A stretch of DNA of 64,000 bases from CALKXV01 sp965228905 (GCA_965228905.1 CBDDII010000003.1:744001-808000), one strand, 5' to 3'; positions 52,949 through 62,920 are shown, counted from the first letter of the stretch. Made by a program: numbers and translations. The notes: generated by a model from the sequence alone, not told the origin.

Positions 52949-53995
52949 ATGAAGACCCGCGTCTGCCGCCTCTATGGCAAACAAGACCTCCGCATCGAAA
53001 CCGACGATGTGGCCGCCCCCGGCAAGGGCGAAGTCCTTCTTGGCGTCTCCACCGCCGGGATCTGCGGGTCGGACCTGCACTACATGTCCGACGGCGGTAT
53101 CGGAACGATCCGTGTGCGCGAACCGATCATTCTGGGGCACGAGGCATCGGGCCGCGTGTTAAGCCTCGGCGAGGGCGTCACGGGATTGGCCGAAGGCGAC
53201 GCCGTGGCGATCAACCCCAGCCGCCCTTGCGGGAAATGTGAATACTGTGCCGAGGGCCTGCCGATCCACTGCACCGACATGCTGTTCAGGGGGTCCGCCA
53301 TGCGACTGCCCCACGTTCAAGGGCTGTTCCGCGACCGCATCGTGGTCGAGGCGACCCAGTGCATCAAGCTTCCCGAAACCGCCAACATCGGCCATGTCGC
53401 CTGCGCCGAACCGCTGGCCGTCTGTCTCCACGCAGGCAAGATGGCGGGCGAGCTTCAGGGCAAGCACGTGCTGGTCACCGGGGCCGGACCGATCGGCAAC
53501 CTCTGCGCCGCCGTCGCCGCCAGCGCCGGTGCAAAAGAAGTCGTCGTAACAGACCTTCACGACGCCACCCTTGCCGTTGCCGAAAAGATGGGCGCAACCC
53601 GCACCATCAACGTCGCCACTGATGGCGCCGCACTGGAAGCCTATGCCGAGGGCAAGGGATACTTCGACACCGCCTTCGAATGCTCCGCCGCCGCACCCGC
53701 GATCAAGGGGGCGATCATGGCCCTTCGCCCGCGCGGCACCATGGTGCAGGTCGGCGTCATCGGTGACACCCCCATGCCGATCAACGCAATCGTGGCCAAG
53801 GAAGTACGGGTGCAAGGCACCCACCGTTTCGATGCCGAGTTTGCCGAAGCCGTCACCGCCATCACCTCGGGCCGCATCGACGTCGCCCCGATCATCACCA
53901 AACGCTGTCCGATGGAAGACGCCGCCGCAGCCTTCAAGGCCGCCGCAGACCGCAGCCGATCAGTCAAGGTCCACCTGGAATTTGAAACAGCCTGA
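52949..53995 (+). CDS. zinc-dependent dehydrogenase, L-idonate 5-dehydrogenase type
   Basis: A 348-residue medium-chain dehydrogenase: catalytic zinc ligands in GICGSDLHYM and LGHEASGRV, structural zinc in PCGKCEYCAEGLPIHC and NAD(P) loop GAGPIGNLCAAV. HYMSDGGIG is typical of L-idonate 5-dehydrogenase (IdnD)-like enzymes that interconvert L-idonate and 5-keto-gluconate. It fits sugar-acid catabolism with uxuA and the GntR regulator. Confidence 0.85.
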   Translation: MKTRVCRLYGKQDLRIETDDVAAPGKGEVLLGVSTAGICGSDLHYMSDGGIGTIRVREPIILGHEASGRVLSLGEGVTGLAEGDAVAINPSRPCGKCEYCAEGLPIHCTDMLFRGSAMRLPHVQGLFRDRIVVEATQCIKLPETANIGHVACAEPLAVCLHAGKMAGELQGKHVLVTGAGPIGNLCAAVAASAGAKEVVVTDLHDATLAVAEKMGATRTINVATDGAALEAYAEGKGYFDTAFECSAAAPAIKGAIMALRPRGTMVQVGVIGDTPMPINAIVAKEVRVQGTHRFDAEFAEAVTAITSGRIDVAPIITKRCPMEDAAAAFKAAADRSRSVKVHLEFETA

Positions 53996-54000
53996 CGGGG

Positions 54001-55890
54001 CTACCGGCTCGGCATTCCCTTCGGCCGCATCAGGCGCTTCTGCGCAGCGATCCGGAACGGCGCATTCGCGGCCCCATAACCGTCGTATCCCCCGACCCGC
54101 TGCACGATCTCAAAGAACAGCCCACCCGCAAAGGGGCGGCTGTAGAACTGGTAAAACTCGCCCTCGTCATCCCTATCGTAAAGGATGTTGAAGGCGGCCA
54201 ACTCCTCCACCCTTGCAGCATCCAACCCGAACCGGGCGCGAAGGTCGCTGTAATAGTTGCTTGTCATCGGCAAGGGCTCGAACCCCGCATCGGCCATCTG
54301 TCTCGCACTTGCGAATATGTCATCGCTGGCAAAGGCCACGTGCTGTACTGCGCCACCGAAACTGTCGGCCAGGAAACTGCCCGCCAGCGTCCGGTGAGTC
54401 TCGGCCCCGTTCAGCGTGATCCGCGCCGCGCCGCCCCTAGCCTTGATCGCCTGGCTGCGCACCAACCCGTCCGGGTCGATCACATCCACCATGCCCGAAC
54501 GGGTCATGTCAAAGATCGAGGTATAAAACAGCGCCCAACTCAACATCTCGTCGTAATCCATCGTCTCGGCCACGTGATCGACACGGGCAAGACCCGCTCC
54601 ATCGCCGCCGCCCGAGCCAACCGGTTTGAACTCAACCGACCAGACGTCCGAAAGTCCGCTGGATTCGTCAATGAAATGCATCACGCTGCCGCCCACGCTG
54701 CGGATCGCGGGGATCTCCAACTCCCCCGGACCAACGGCCTGCGCAAACGGCGACGCACCAAGCGCCCTGGCGCGCGCGGTCGTCGCATTCGCATCCGCCA
54801 CCTTCAGCCCCACGTCACAAACCGTCGTGCCGTGCATCGCATAGGCCGAATTGGCAAAGCCGGTCGTTTCTTCGTTCAGGATCACCCGGATGTCGCCCTG
54901 CTGCCAAAGCGCGACCTTCTTGGCGATGTGATCGCCGACATGGGAAAACCCCATCGACCGCAGCAGCGCGGCAAGCTGCACCGCCTCGTCACCGCGTGTC
55001 GCGAACTCGATAAAGGCGACCCCCTCGGCCCGAACCCGCGCCGGAAGGTCGGGCAGGTCCAGGGCAATGTCCGGCTCCTGCCGCCTGACATCGTCCATCA
55101 GGGCAACCAGCGAACGCAATCCGTCACGGGCAAGCCCTTCGGCACTCCCGCCCCGGAACTGATCGTTGAAAATCTCAAGGCTGATCGGCCCCTGATACCC
55201 CGTCGCCGTAACCGCCCGCATGAAATCGGTCACCGCCAGATCGCCTTCCCCCGGCATGTTCCGGAAATGACGTGACCAGTACAGAAGATCCATGTCGATC
55301 AGGGGTGCATCGGCCAGTTGCACAAAGACGATCTTGTCACTGGGGATACGCCGGATCGTGTCGGGGTCGATCTTGCGCGACAAGGTGTGAAAACTGTCCA
55401 GGATCAGCCCGATGTTCGGATGATCGGCGCGCCGCACCACCTCCCAGGCATCGCGGTGATCGTTCACATGCCGCCCCCAGGCCAAAGCCTCGTAACCGAC
55501 ACGAATGTCACGCTCCGCCGCGATCACCCCCAGTTCGGCAAAATCCTCCGCCGCCCGGTCGATCCCGCCAAGGGCGGCGGGATGGACAGACGAACAGATC
55601 AGGATCAGATCCGTGCCCAGTTCCGCCATCGTGTCGAACTTGTACTTTGCCCTGTCAAAAGCACGCGCCCGCAAATCACCGGTCAGCCCCTCGAAATCGC
55701 GGAACGGCTGAAACAGCGTAACCTCCAGCCCATGATCGCGGATCATCTCGCCGATCTCGCGCGGCGTTCCGCTGTCGGCAATGAAATCCTGCTCGAAAAT
55801 CTCGATCCCGTCGAACCCGGCCTTGGCAATCGCCGCCAGCTTTTCGCGAAGGTTGCCCGAAATCGAAACCGTGGCGATCGAGGTTTTCAT
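54001..55890 (-). CDS. quiC: 3-dehydroshikimate dehydratase, QuiC type (sugar epimerase-HPPD fusion)
   Basis: The 629-residue protein joins an N-terminal xylose isomerase-like TIM barrel (about 1-275; AKAGFDGIEIFEQDF and PISLEIFNDQFRGG) to a C-terminal 4-hydroxyphenylpyruvate dioxygenase-like VOC region (about 290-620; HVAFASDDIFASARQM and FEIVQRVGGYDGYG). This architecture is that of bacterial QuiC enzymes that convert 3-dehydroshikimate to protocatechuate. The shikimate/quinate dehydrogenase gene overlaps its start (ATGA). Genes for protocatechuate ring cleavage are not in the window. Confidence 0.88.
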   Translation of the reverse strand: MKTSIATVSISGNLREKLAAIAKAGFDGIEIFEQDFIADSGTPREIGEMIRDHGLEVTLFQPFRDFEGLTGDLRARAFDRAKYKFDTMAELGTDLILICSSVHPAALGGIDRAAEDFAELGVIAAERDIRVGYEALAWGRHVNDHRDAWEVVRRADHPNIGLILDSFHTLSRKIDPDTIRRIPSDKIVFVQLADAPLIDMDLLYWSRHFRNMPGEGDLAVTDFMRAVTATGYQGPISLEIFNDQFRGGSAEGLARDGLRSLVALMDDVRRQEPDIALDLPDLPARVRAEGVAFIEFATRGDEAVQLAALLRSMGFSHVGDHIAKKVALWQQGDIRVILNEETTGFANSAYAMHGTTVCDVGLKVADANATTARARALGASPFAQAVGPGELEIPAIRSVGGSVMHFIDESSGLSDVWSVEFKPVGSGGGDGAGLARVDHVAETMDYDEMLSWALFYTSIFDMTRSGMVDVIDPDGLVRSQAIKARGGAARITLNGAETHRTLAGSFLADSFGGAVQHVAFASDDIFASARQMADAGFEPLPMTSNYYSDLRARFGLDAARVEELAAFNILYDRDDEGEFYQFYSRPFAGGLFFEIVQRVGGYDGYGAANAPFRIAAQKRLMRPKGMPSR

Positions 55891-56747
55891 GCTTCTGCTC
55901 CCGGATCGAGAAGGTCCGCCCGCAACCGCGGACCATCCAGCGGCAGGCCCGAGAATATCTTCCAGGCATCCACGCCCTGATGGAAAAACAGCTCATAGCC
56001 GGAAATCACAGCCAGTCCCGACGCTTCGGCATCCTTCAGAAACGCGGTGTCTTTCGGCGTATAAACCGCATCGAACGCCCATTCGGCCCCCGCCATCGCC
56101 GCGCGCGGCAGGGGCGTTCCGCCATATCCGACCATGCCGACGGGCGTGCCGTTCAAGACACCGCTTGCCCCCGCCGCACCCTCTTCGGCTCCGGCGCAAA
56201 CCACCACGACCGGCCCGCCTTCGATCGCTCTCAACTCTTCGGCCAGGGCGTCGGCCTTTGCTGCGTCCCGGTCGACCAACCGAATCTCCACCGCCCCCAG
56301 GGCGACCAGCCCGAACGCCAATGCCCGCCCCACGCCGCCGGTCCCGATCAGGCAGGCGACACCCGGTGTCGCTTCGCCCATGACCGCGCGGTAAGCGGCA
56401 ATGAACCCGGTGTAATCCGTGTTGAATCCTTTCGGCCCGCCATCTTCGAACAAGACAGTGTTGACCGCACCGATGGCCCGAACCAGCGGATCGTCCACAC
56501 GAACCCGCTCTGCCGCCCGTTCCTTGTAAGGATAGGTCACGTTGATCCCGCGATAGCCATTTTCAGGACATTGGCCAAAAACAGCATCGAAATCCTCGCC
56601 AAGTTCCTTTGGAACAAGCCGGTCATACTGCACCGCAACACCGTTCTGCGCCCCCGCAAGCCGATGCAAAAGCGGCGCCTTGGAGGCCGCGATATTGTCG
56701 CCGATCAGGCCAAGTCTCAAAGTGGATATCGGGGTCAATGCTGTCAT
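55887..56747 (-). CDS. shikimate/quinate dehydrogenase
   Basis: The 286-residue protein has the catalytic Lys in INVTYPYKER, the conserved Asn-Thr and Asp in GAVNTVLF and NTDYTGF, and the NADP-binding GTGGVGRALAFG. Standard AroE fold and length. Overlap with quiC indicates a catabolic role (quinate or shikimate to 3-dehydro form) rather than the biosynthetic aroE. Divergent from the lipid operon; the 133-base gap holds both promoters. Confidence 0.88.
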   Translation of the reverse strand: MTALTPISTLRLGLIGDNIAASKAPLLHRLAGAQNGVAVQYDRLVPKELGEDFDAVFGQCPENGYRGINVTYPYKERAAERVRVDDPLVRAIGAVNTVLFEDGGPKGFNTDYTGFIAAYRAVMGEATPGVACLIGTGGVGRALAFGLVALGAVEIRLVDRDAAKADALAEELRAIEGGPVVVVCAGAEEGAAGASGVLNGTPVGMVGYGGTPLPRAAMAGAEWAFDAVYTPKDTAFLKDAEASGLAVISGYELFFHQGVDAWKIFSGLPLDGPRLRADLLDPGAEA

Positions 56748-56880
56748 CTCATGTGGTGAAAGTCGCTTGAACTGTCATGTTACCGCGAATGCAACGCCAC
56801 CGATAGCATTTGCCGCCCCCGCGACACTCATCTTTCCCTTTCCCTCCGGCTTTGGCAAACTCCCCCGATAAGCAATTCAG

Positions 56881-57537
56881 ATGGTGTCGCCCATGACCAT
56901 CGCGCCATTTCTCGCAAGCGTGACCGCCAATGCGATCGTCTTCTTCGCCCGGCTTGTCACGGCGGCGCGGGCGATCTGGGACGGCACCGAACCCGTCCCG
57001 CAAAAGCGCGTCTATTTTGCCAACCACACCAGCAACGGCGATTTCGTCCTGATCTGGGCCGTCCTGCCCCCGCACATGCGCCGTCGCACCCGGCCCGTTG
57101 CCGCCGCCGACTACTGGCTGACTTCGAAACTGAAATCCTTCATCGGGCGCGAGGTCTTCGACGCCGTCCTGATCGACCGCAATCCCGACACCCGCACGCT
57201 TGATCCCGTTGCCCAGATGGCCGAGGCGCTGGATGCCGGCAGTTCACTAATCCTGTTTCCGGAAGGCACCAGAAACACCTCCGACGACCCGCTCCTGCCC
57301 TTCAAGACCGGCCTTTTCCACCTCGCCACCCAGCGCCCCGAGGTCGATCTGGTCCCGGTCTGGATCGAAAACCTCAACCGCGTGATGCCCAAGGGCGAGG
57401 TGCTTCCCCTACCGCTTCTTTGCACCGTCCGCTTCGGCGAGGCGCTGCACCTGAAGGATGGCGAAACCAAGGATGGTTTCCTCGCCCGAAGCCACGCAGC
57501 CCTTGCCGCGCTGAAAGAAACGGGAGCATCGGCATGA
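56881..57537 (+). CDS. 1-acyl-sn-glycerol-3-phosphate acyltransferase-like protein (PlsC family)
   Basis: The 218-residue protein carries the acyltransferase H-x4-D box in FANHTSNGDF and the EGTR box in FPEGTRNT. It transfers an acyl chain to a glycerophosphate acceptor at the membrane. The ATG at 56893 is an alternative start. Next gene overlaps by 4 bases; order with a CdsA and a CDP-alcohol transferase defines a phospholipid-type pathway. Confidence 0.9.
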   Translation: MVSPMTIAPFLASVTANAIVFFARLVTAARAIWDGTEPVPQKRVYFANHTSNGDFVLIWAVLPPHMRRRTRPVAAADYWLTSKLKSFIGREVFDAVLIDRNPDTRTLDPVAQMAEALDAGSSLILFPEGTRNTSDDPLLPFKTGLFHLATQRPEVDLVPVWIENLNRVMPKGEVLPLPLLCTVRFGEALHLKDGETKDGFLARSHAALAALKETGASA

Positions 57538-58481
57538 GCGCACCTTTCGAATTTGCCCTTCTGATGGCAGGCGTGATCTGCGTCCTGATCCTCGCGTCCA
57601 CCGTCGCCTCCATCCTGAAAAAGCGCCAGCCCGAAGGCGAGATCGACCCGGTGATCGAAAACCTCGCCGCCCGGATCAACGCATGGTGGGCGATGGTCGC
57701 CCTTCTGGCCATCGCGATGCTCTTCGGGCGGGCAGGGGCGGTGATCCTCTTCGCGCTTCTCTCCTTCGCCGCGATGCGGGAGTTTCTGACCCTCACCGCG
57801 AAATCCCGCGCCGACCACTATGCCCTTGCCGTCGCCTTCTTCGTCGTTCTGCCAGTGCAATACTACCTTGTCTGGACCGACTGGTACGGCCTTTATTCGA
57901 TCTTCATCCCGGTCTATGCCTTCCTTTTCCTGCCGATCATCGCGGCCTTGAGGGGCGAAACCGAGAATTTCCTGACCCGCGTTTCGGAAACCCAATGGGG
58001 CCTGATGATCTGCGTCTTCGCGGCCAGCCACGTGCCCGCACTCCTGACGCTGCAAATCCCGGGGTTCGAGGGCAAATCGATCCTCCTGATCGCCTTCCTC
58101 GTCGTGGTCGTTCAAGGCTCGGACGTGCTTCAATACGTTTTCGGCAAGCTGTTCGGCCGCCGCAAGATCGCGCCAAAACTCTCGCCGTCGAAAACCTGGG
58201 AAGGCTTCATCGGCGGGGTGCTGTCGGCCAGCGCCTTGGGCGCCTGCCTCTGGTGGATGACACCCTTCGCCTTCTGGCAGGCGTTCCTTGTGTCCCTGAT
58301 GATCGCGATCATGGGATTCTTCGGCGGCCTCGTCATGTCGGCCATCAAGCGCGACAAGGGGGTCAAGGACTGGGGCCACCTGATCGCGGGCCACGGCGGG
58401 TTCATCGACCGGCTGGATTCCGTCGTCTTCTCGGCCCCGATCTTTTTCCACGTCACGCGCTACTTCTGGTCCACCGTATGA
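57534..58481 (+). CDS. phosphatidate cytidylyltransferase (CdsA family)
   Basis: From the ATG at 57534 the protein has 315 residues, about eight membrane segments and the CDP-DAG synthase signature APKLSPSKTWEGFIGG near residues 215-230. It makes CDP-diacylglycerol from phosphatidic acid and CTP. Overlap of 4 bases with the acyltransferase and with the next gene. Probably an accessory copy, as it is not next to the usual uppS/dxr genes. Confidence 0.9.
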   Translation: MSAPFEFALLMAGVICVLILASTVASILKKRQPEGEIDPVIENLAARINAWWAMVALLAIAMLFGRAGAVILFALLSFAAMREFLTLTAKSRADHYALAVAFFVVLPVQYYLVWTDWYGLYSIFIPVYAFLFLPIIAALRGETENFLTRVSETQWGLMICVFAASHVPALLTLQIPGFEGKSILLIAFLVVVVQGSDVLQYVFGKLFGRRKIAPKLSPSKTWEGFIGGVLSASALGACLWWMTPFAFWQAFLVSLMIAIMGFFGGLVMSAIKRDKGVKDWGHLIAGHGGFIDRLDSVVFSAPIFFHVTRYFWSTV

Positions 58482-58846
58482 GCCTTGTGCAAAACAAGGC
58501 CATTCATGCCCTCGGTGGTTTTCTCCTGATGGGGGGCTGGGCGGCCTTTGCCAATCGCACACATCCCATGCCCGCACCCCTGATCGCAGGCGTGGTGCAG
58601 GGGCTTCTGACCGCCACCATCACCCTGTTCCTGAAAGCGGTGATCGAGGCGATCTTTCAGCGCAGCACATCTGTGCTTCGGTTCCTATTGCCACCGCTTT
58701 CCGCCTTCCTCATCTCGCTGGTGCTGCTAACCACCATCCACCGGATCGCAGGCACGCCTGAGGTGTTGGCGACGATCGCGGTTCCCATCACCGTCTCGAC
58801 CCTTTACGCCTGTCTCTACACAATCGCCCTGAGCCGAAATGCCTGA
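58478..58846 (+). CDS. small hypothetical membrane protein in the lipid operon
   Basis: A 122-residue protein with four hydrophobic segments (about 10-25, 35-55, 68-85 and 95-118). It overlaps the CdsA-type stop (ATGA) and the CDP-alcohol transferase start by 8 bases. Family not recognised. Co-translation with both neighbours suggests a partner subunit. Confidence 0.7.
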   Translation: MSLVQNKAIHALGGFLLMGGWAAFANRTHPMPAPLIAGVVQGLLTATITLFLKAVIEAIFQRSTSVLRFLLPPLSAFLISLVLLTTIHRIAGTPEVLATIAVPITVSTLYACLYTIALSRNA

Positions 58847-59489
58847 ACGCCGCCCCATCGCCAGCCGAAACACCCGTATTGCAGAACGCATCGCGCAATA
58901 CCTCGCGAACCGGGGCGTGTCGCCCAACCGCATTTCGCAGGCCTCGATGGTCTTTGCCGCCATCGCCGGTGCCGCCTTCTGGGCCTCGGGCGCGACCGAG
59001 GGCATCCTTCACGCGCTCTGCCTCATCGTTGCGGCGCTTGGCTGTCAGTTCCGCCTGCTGTGCAACCTTTTCGACGGTATGGTTGCCGTCGAAGGCGGGC
59101 GCGGCGAAGCCGACGGCGCCTTCTGGAACGAAGCCCCGGACCGCGTTGCCGACGCTCTGATCCTTGTCGGCATGGGGCTGGCCACCGGCAACGCGGCGCT
59201 CGGCTGGGCCGCGACCGCACTTGCCATCGGCACCGCCTACATCCGTGTCTCAGGCACCGATCAGGGCCTCGCCGCAGACTTTCGCGGCCCCATGGCCAAA
59301 CCCCAGCGCATGGCAGCCGCCACACTCGCCGCGCTGGTCGCAATCTTCCTCCCCACGCTCTTCGGCTGGCCGCTCCTTGCGATCGCGCTCTGGATCATCG
59401 CCCTGGGCTCAGCCGCCACGATCCTGCGCCGAAGCCACGCCATGATCGCCGCCCTGAAAGCCCGCGCCTCGAAAACCGACCCCGACTGA
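58839..59489 (+). CDS. CDP-alcohol phosphatidyltransferase family protein
   Basis: A 216-residue membrane protein with a variant of the DGxxAR-x8-Gx3Dx3D motif: NLFDGMVAVEGG and GAFWNEAPDRVAD. The Arg after the first Asp is Val and the third acidic position is Asn, giving an NxxxDxxxD end. This variant occurs in a subgroup linked to accessory CdsA and PlsC genes. It is similar in context to E. coli ynbA-ynbB. Product lipid is unknown. Confidence 0.85.
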   Translation: MPERRPIASRNTRIAERIAQYLANRGVSPNRISQASMVFAAIAGAAFWASGATEGILHALCLIVAALGCQFRLLCNLFDGMVAVEGGRGEADGAFWNEAPDRVADALILVGMGLATGNAALGWAATALAIGTAYIRVSGTDQGLAADFRGPMAKPQRMAAATLAALVAIFLPTLFGWPLLAIALWIIALGSAATILRRSHAMIAALKARASKTDPD

Positions 59490-59500
59490 CACCCGTCGCC

Positions 59501-61714
59501 TCAATCCGCCCGCTCGCGAAAAACCGCATCCAGCGACTGCAACAGCGCATCCACATCAATCGGCTTTGCAATCAACGGAATCCGGTACGCATCGCACATC
59601 AGCCTCAACTCGGCGCTCCGGTTCGCCGACAGAATGAACGTCGGAACCGCCGCATGGTTGGCCCGCAACGTCTCGTGAAGCTCAAGGCCGTTCATCCCCG
59701 GACCCAGTTGAAAATCCAGCAAGGCCGCATCCGGCAAAAGCTCGATCTCGGCCAGAAGCGCCAGCGCCTCCTCCCCCGAAGACGCCTGCACCACATGCGC
59801 CCCGCCCCGCTCCAGCCGAAGCGTCATCGCATGGGCCAGTTCCTCGTCGTTCTCCACAAGCAAAAGCATCTTGCCCCGAATCGCATGGTGCGAACCCGAA
59901 GGCTCGGCCTCGGGCGCATTGACGACATCACTGCCCGCATAACGATCCACCGTGACGGAAAAACAGGATCCGCGACCGGGCGTGCTTTGCAAATCCAACT
60001 CGTGACCGAGCGAGGTGCAAACCCGCTCGACAATGGCAAGCCCAAGCCCGATCCCCTTGGCCCCACTGTGCGAATCCTCCAACCGGGTGAATTCCTGAAA
60101 AATGCGCTGCTGATCGCCTACCGCAATGCCCGCACCGGTGTCTTCGACCTCGATAACCAGCTTGCCGTCACCCGCGTCCCTGACCCCGACAAAGATCCGG
60201 CCCGCGTCGGTATACTTGATCGCATTGCCGATCAGATTCTGCATGACACGACGAAAAAACACCGCATCGGAAACGATCGACGCCACCGAGGGTTCAATCG
60301 CCAGTTCAAGCCCCTTGTCCTGGGCAATCGGCGCAAACTCGTTGAAAAGCGACGTCAGAACCGTCCCGAGCGAGAAGGGGCGCACATCGAAAACCGCATG
60401 TCCCGCATCCAGCTTTGAAATGTCCAAAAGGGCCTCGATGATGTCCTCGGCCCCCTTCAGCGCATTTTCCGCCTTCTGGGAAATCTCGGCGACCTGAGCA
60501 TTCTCCGCCGTCTCCTGCAACGTCGCAAGATACAGCTTGGCCGCGGAAAACGGCTGCAACAGGTCGTGACTGGCCGCGGCGACGAAACGGTTCTTGGTCG
60601 TGTTGGCCTGCTCGGCGTCGCGCAGGGCTGCGCCCAACTCCTCGGTCCTTTCGGCGACCCGAAGCTCCAGCGTCTTGTTCAGATCGCGCAATTCGTTCGT
60701 CGCGGTGCGCTCGCTCGTGATATCGGAAATCGACATCACGAACCCCCGGTCGGGCATCTCCTGGGCAAAGACGTGAAAGATCCGCCCGGCGATATCGTTC
60801 AACTCGAACTCGATGGGCCCGCGATTTCTGGCCTTCTTCGCCCAACTCAACAACCACGTGCGGGACTTCGTACCAACGAACTTCAGATTGCCCTTCATCA
60901 ACTCAAGGATCGACGAAAACGGCGTTCCCAGCCTTATGTAATGTTCCGGGATCTGGATCATGCGCTCCAGTTCCCGGTTCCAACCGACAAGCTGGGCGCG
61001 ATGGTCGAAGATGCAGACCCCCTGCGCCAGGTGATCCAGCGTCGCCCGCAGCATCTTGTCCTGATTGGCCACCAGTTCCGCACGTTCCTGATACTGCTCG
61101 CGCATGACATCGGAAATGTCGGTCTGAACGATCGCCGTGCCGCCGTCCGAGGTCCGATGCTCGCTCACCTGCATCCACCTGTCGCGGGTCAGCAGGGTGT
61201 TGAACACGACCTTCTCTTCCCGGTGACGCTGCATACGCTGGGTCCGCCACTCGATCCGTGTCATGCCGGGCGGCATCCGCATCTCGGCCGAACTGCTGAT
61301 AACGTCCACATAATCTTCGAACGACATGCCAAGCCGCAGATCGCTGCGAACATCGACCAGGTCCTTGCAAAAACGGCTGTTGAACAACAACAGCGTGTCA
61401 TCCGCATCGAACAGGGCAAGGCCCTCGTCCACGCTTTCGATGGCGTCGTTCAGGATCGCACGGGATTTCTCGGTTTCGCGATTGGCCTCGGCCAGCTTTG
61501 CATTGCTGTCGTTCAGCAGATCCAGCGCCCGTTCCAGGTCTGCCGTCCGCTGGCGCACCTGCGCATCCAGCAAGGCCGCGCGTTCGAACTGCGCATAGGC
61601 GCTGCTTTTCTCCGACGGCGTCTGTTCGACCCGGCGCATCAGTGCCGCACAGATGTTCATCAGCTTGTCGCGCTGCCGGTCAATCGAATCCGTCGGGTTC
61701 AGCAGCTCTTCCAC
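59501..61714 (-). CDS. hybrid PAS histidine kinase, NahK/ErcS'-like
   Basis: Taking GTG at 61714, one base after the FIST gene stop and preceded by GGGGG, the protein has 737 residues: N-terminal coiled coil (about 30-85), two PAS regions (about 85-210 and 220-340), HisKA with His383 in ASHDLLQPF, HATPase (NLIGNAIKYT, GIGLGLAIVERV) and a receiver with Asp667 in LLDFQLGPG. No membrane segments. The FIST-kinase-LuxR order matches the NosP-NahK region of Pseudomonas. A TTG start at 61747 is the alternative. Confidence 0.9.
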   Translation of the reverse strand: MEELLNPTDSIDRQRDKLMNICAALMRRVEQTPSEKSSAYAQFERAALLDAQVRQRTADLERALDLLNDSNAKLAEANRETEKSRAILNDAIESVDEGLALFDADDTLLLFNSRFCKDLVDVRSDLRLGMSFEDYVDVISSSAEMRMPPGMTRIEWRTQRMQRHREEKVVFNTLLTRDRWMQVSEHRTSDGGTAIVQTDISDVMREQYQERAELVANQDKMLRATLDHLAQGVCIFDHRAQLVGWNRELERMIQIPEHYIRLGTPFSSILELMKGNLKFVGTKSRTWLLSWAKKARNRGPIEFELNDIAGRIFHVFAQEMPDRGFVMSISDITSERTATNELRDLNKTLELRVAERTEELGAALRDAEQANTTKNRFVAAASHDLLQPFSAAKLYLATLQETAENAQVAEISQKAENALKGAEDIIEALLDISKLDAGHAVFDVRPFSLGTVLTSLFNEFAPIAQDKGLELAIEPSVASIVSDAVFFRRVMQNLIGNAIKYTDAGRIFVGVRDAGDGKLVIEVEDTGAGIAVGDQQRIFQEFTRLEDSHSGAKGIGLGLAIVERVCTSLGHELDLQSTPGRGSCFSVTVDRYAGSDVVNAPEAEPSGSHHAIRGKMLLLVENDEELAHAMTLRLERGGAHVVQASSGEEALALLAEIELLPDAALLDFQLGPGMNGLELHETLRANHAAVPTFILSANRSAELRLMCDAYRIPLIAKPIDVDALLQSLDAVFRERAD

Positions 61715-61715
61715 A

Positions 61716-62894
61716 TCAGCCCCCGGGCGCAGACGGGAACAGGGCAACTCCGGTCAGCGTGTGATTGACATGCAAGGGTCCAACCTGCTCGCCATAGGTC
61801 GAAAAACCGACCACCCCGTATTTCTGAAAGACCTGATTGACCTTGTGCGCCGTCTGGGATTTCTGCGCCTCGATCCTGCGAAGAAAGCAATCGCAGGCCA
61901 GAATATCGGCACGGGGCTGCCCGCTGATGACGCGGGCGAGTTCATCCTCAAGATGCTCGGCCATGTCCATCGCCTGCGCGACGGTCAGCACCATGCCCTC
62001 GTCAATCGCCGAGAAAAAGACAAGGTGTCCCTCCTCGTTCACCCGTTGGATCGCGCGCACGTGGTATTCGTCGCCAACCCGGACCGTCACCGGGTTCTCG
62101 GCAAAGGTGAATTCGTCCAACTGGTTCGGGTCCTTGCCGATCAGCCGCGCGTATTCGGCTGCGGCAGGTTCGTCGTTTATCCCGCAGACGATGCGCGATT
62201 GTGGCTGGGCTTCCGTCACCACCATCCGCGTCTTGCCTGGCGTCATGTGATTGATCGAAAAGACACTGATTCCATGGTCGGTGACGATCTGGGTCAGGGT
62301 GGCGGCGTTCTCGTGAACCTCGCCTTCAAAGGCAACAAGCGTGCGTTTGAACCGCAAGGCGTCACCCGCCGACCCGCCGAACAGGGGAGCCCCCGCAAGG
62401 CTGGGCGAAATCGCACTGACCAATTGATCCTCGCAACGCGAAAGCCCGTCGACCATCAGAAAGCTGAAACCGTTCGGTTTGTCGGGGTTTTCCGAGGCCA
62501 GCGACAACCGATCCTGGATCAACTGGTCGTTGACCGCCTCGTATTCATGCCTGTCCAGGTTCTCGATCAGTATCGACTTCGCCGCGAAATGCCGCGCGGG
62601 CAGGCCAATGACCACCAGGTGGTCCTCGACGAAACCGCTTTCCGCGATCTCTCCGGCACTTGTGCAGCCAATCACCGGGCAATCGAAACCTGCGTGAAGA
62701 TCGCCGATCAGCTTCGCGAAATCCGCCGTCGGGCTGGCGAAAACGATCAGATGTGCAAGGGGCGTGGCCCGAAAGGCGCTTTCGATGTCTCGCAACAAAT
62801 CCACTGCATCCAGTCGAAAGCCAAAGGAAAGAAGACACCTGCCATCCACAGGTTCAAAACTGCTATCGACGACCTGTCGACGCGAATGCTCCAT
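61716..62894 (-). CDS. FIST-domain protein, NosP-like
   Basis: The 392-residue protein has a FIST N-domain (about 25-225; FASPTADFAKLIG, CTSAGEIAESGF, GGSAGDALRFKRTLV) and a FIST C-domain ending in STYGEQVGPLHVNHTLTG, with the cysteine motif LACDCFLRR. NosP-type FIST proteins bind haem and NO and inhibit a partner kinase. GGGAGG lies 10 bases before the ATG at 62894; an ATG at 62930 overlaps the LuxR gene. The kinase follows after one base. NO binding is known for NosP homologs, not shown here. Confidence 0.88.
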   Translation of the reverse strand: MEHSRRQVVDSSFEPVDGRCLLSFGFRLDAVDLLRDIESAFRATPLAHLIVFASPTADFAKLIGDLHAGFDCPVIGCTSAGEIAESGFVEDHLVVIGLPARHFAAKSILIENLDRHEYEAVNDQLIQDRLSLASENPDKPNGFSFLMVDGLSRCEDQLVSAISPSLAGAPLFGGSAGDALRFKRTLVAFEGEVHENAATLTQIVTDHGISVFSINHMTPGKTRMVVTEAQPQSRIVCGINDEPAAAEYARLIGKDPNQLDEFTFAENPVTVRVGDEYHVRAIQRVNEEGHLVFFSAIDEGMVLTVAQAMDMAEHLEDELARVISGQPRADILACDCFLRRIEAQKSQTAHKVNQVFQKYGVVGFSTYGEQVGPLHVNHTLTGVALFPSAPGG

Positions 62895-62920
62895 TCCACG
62901 ATTTCCTCCCAGATCGGAGG

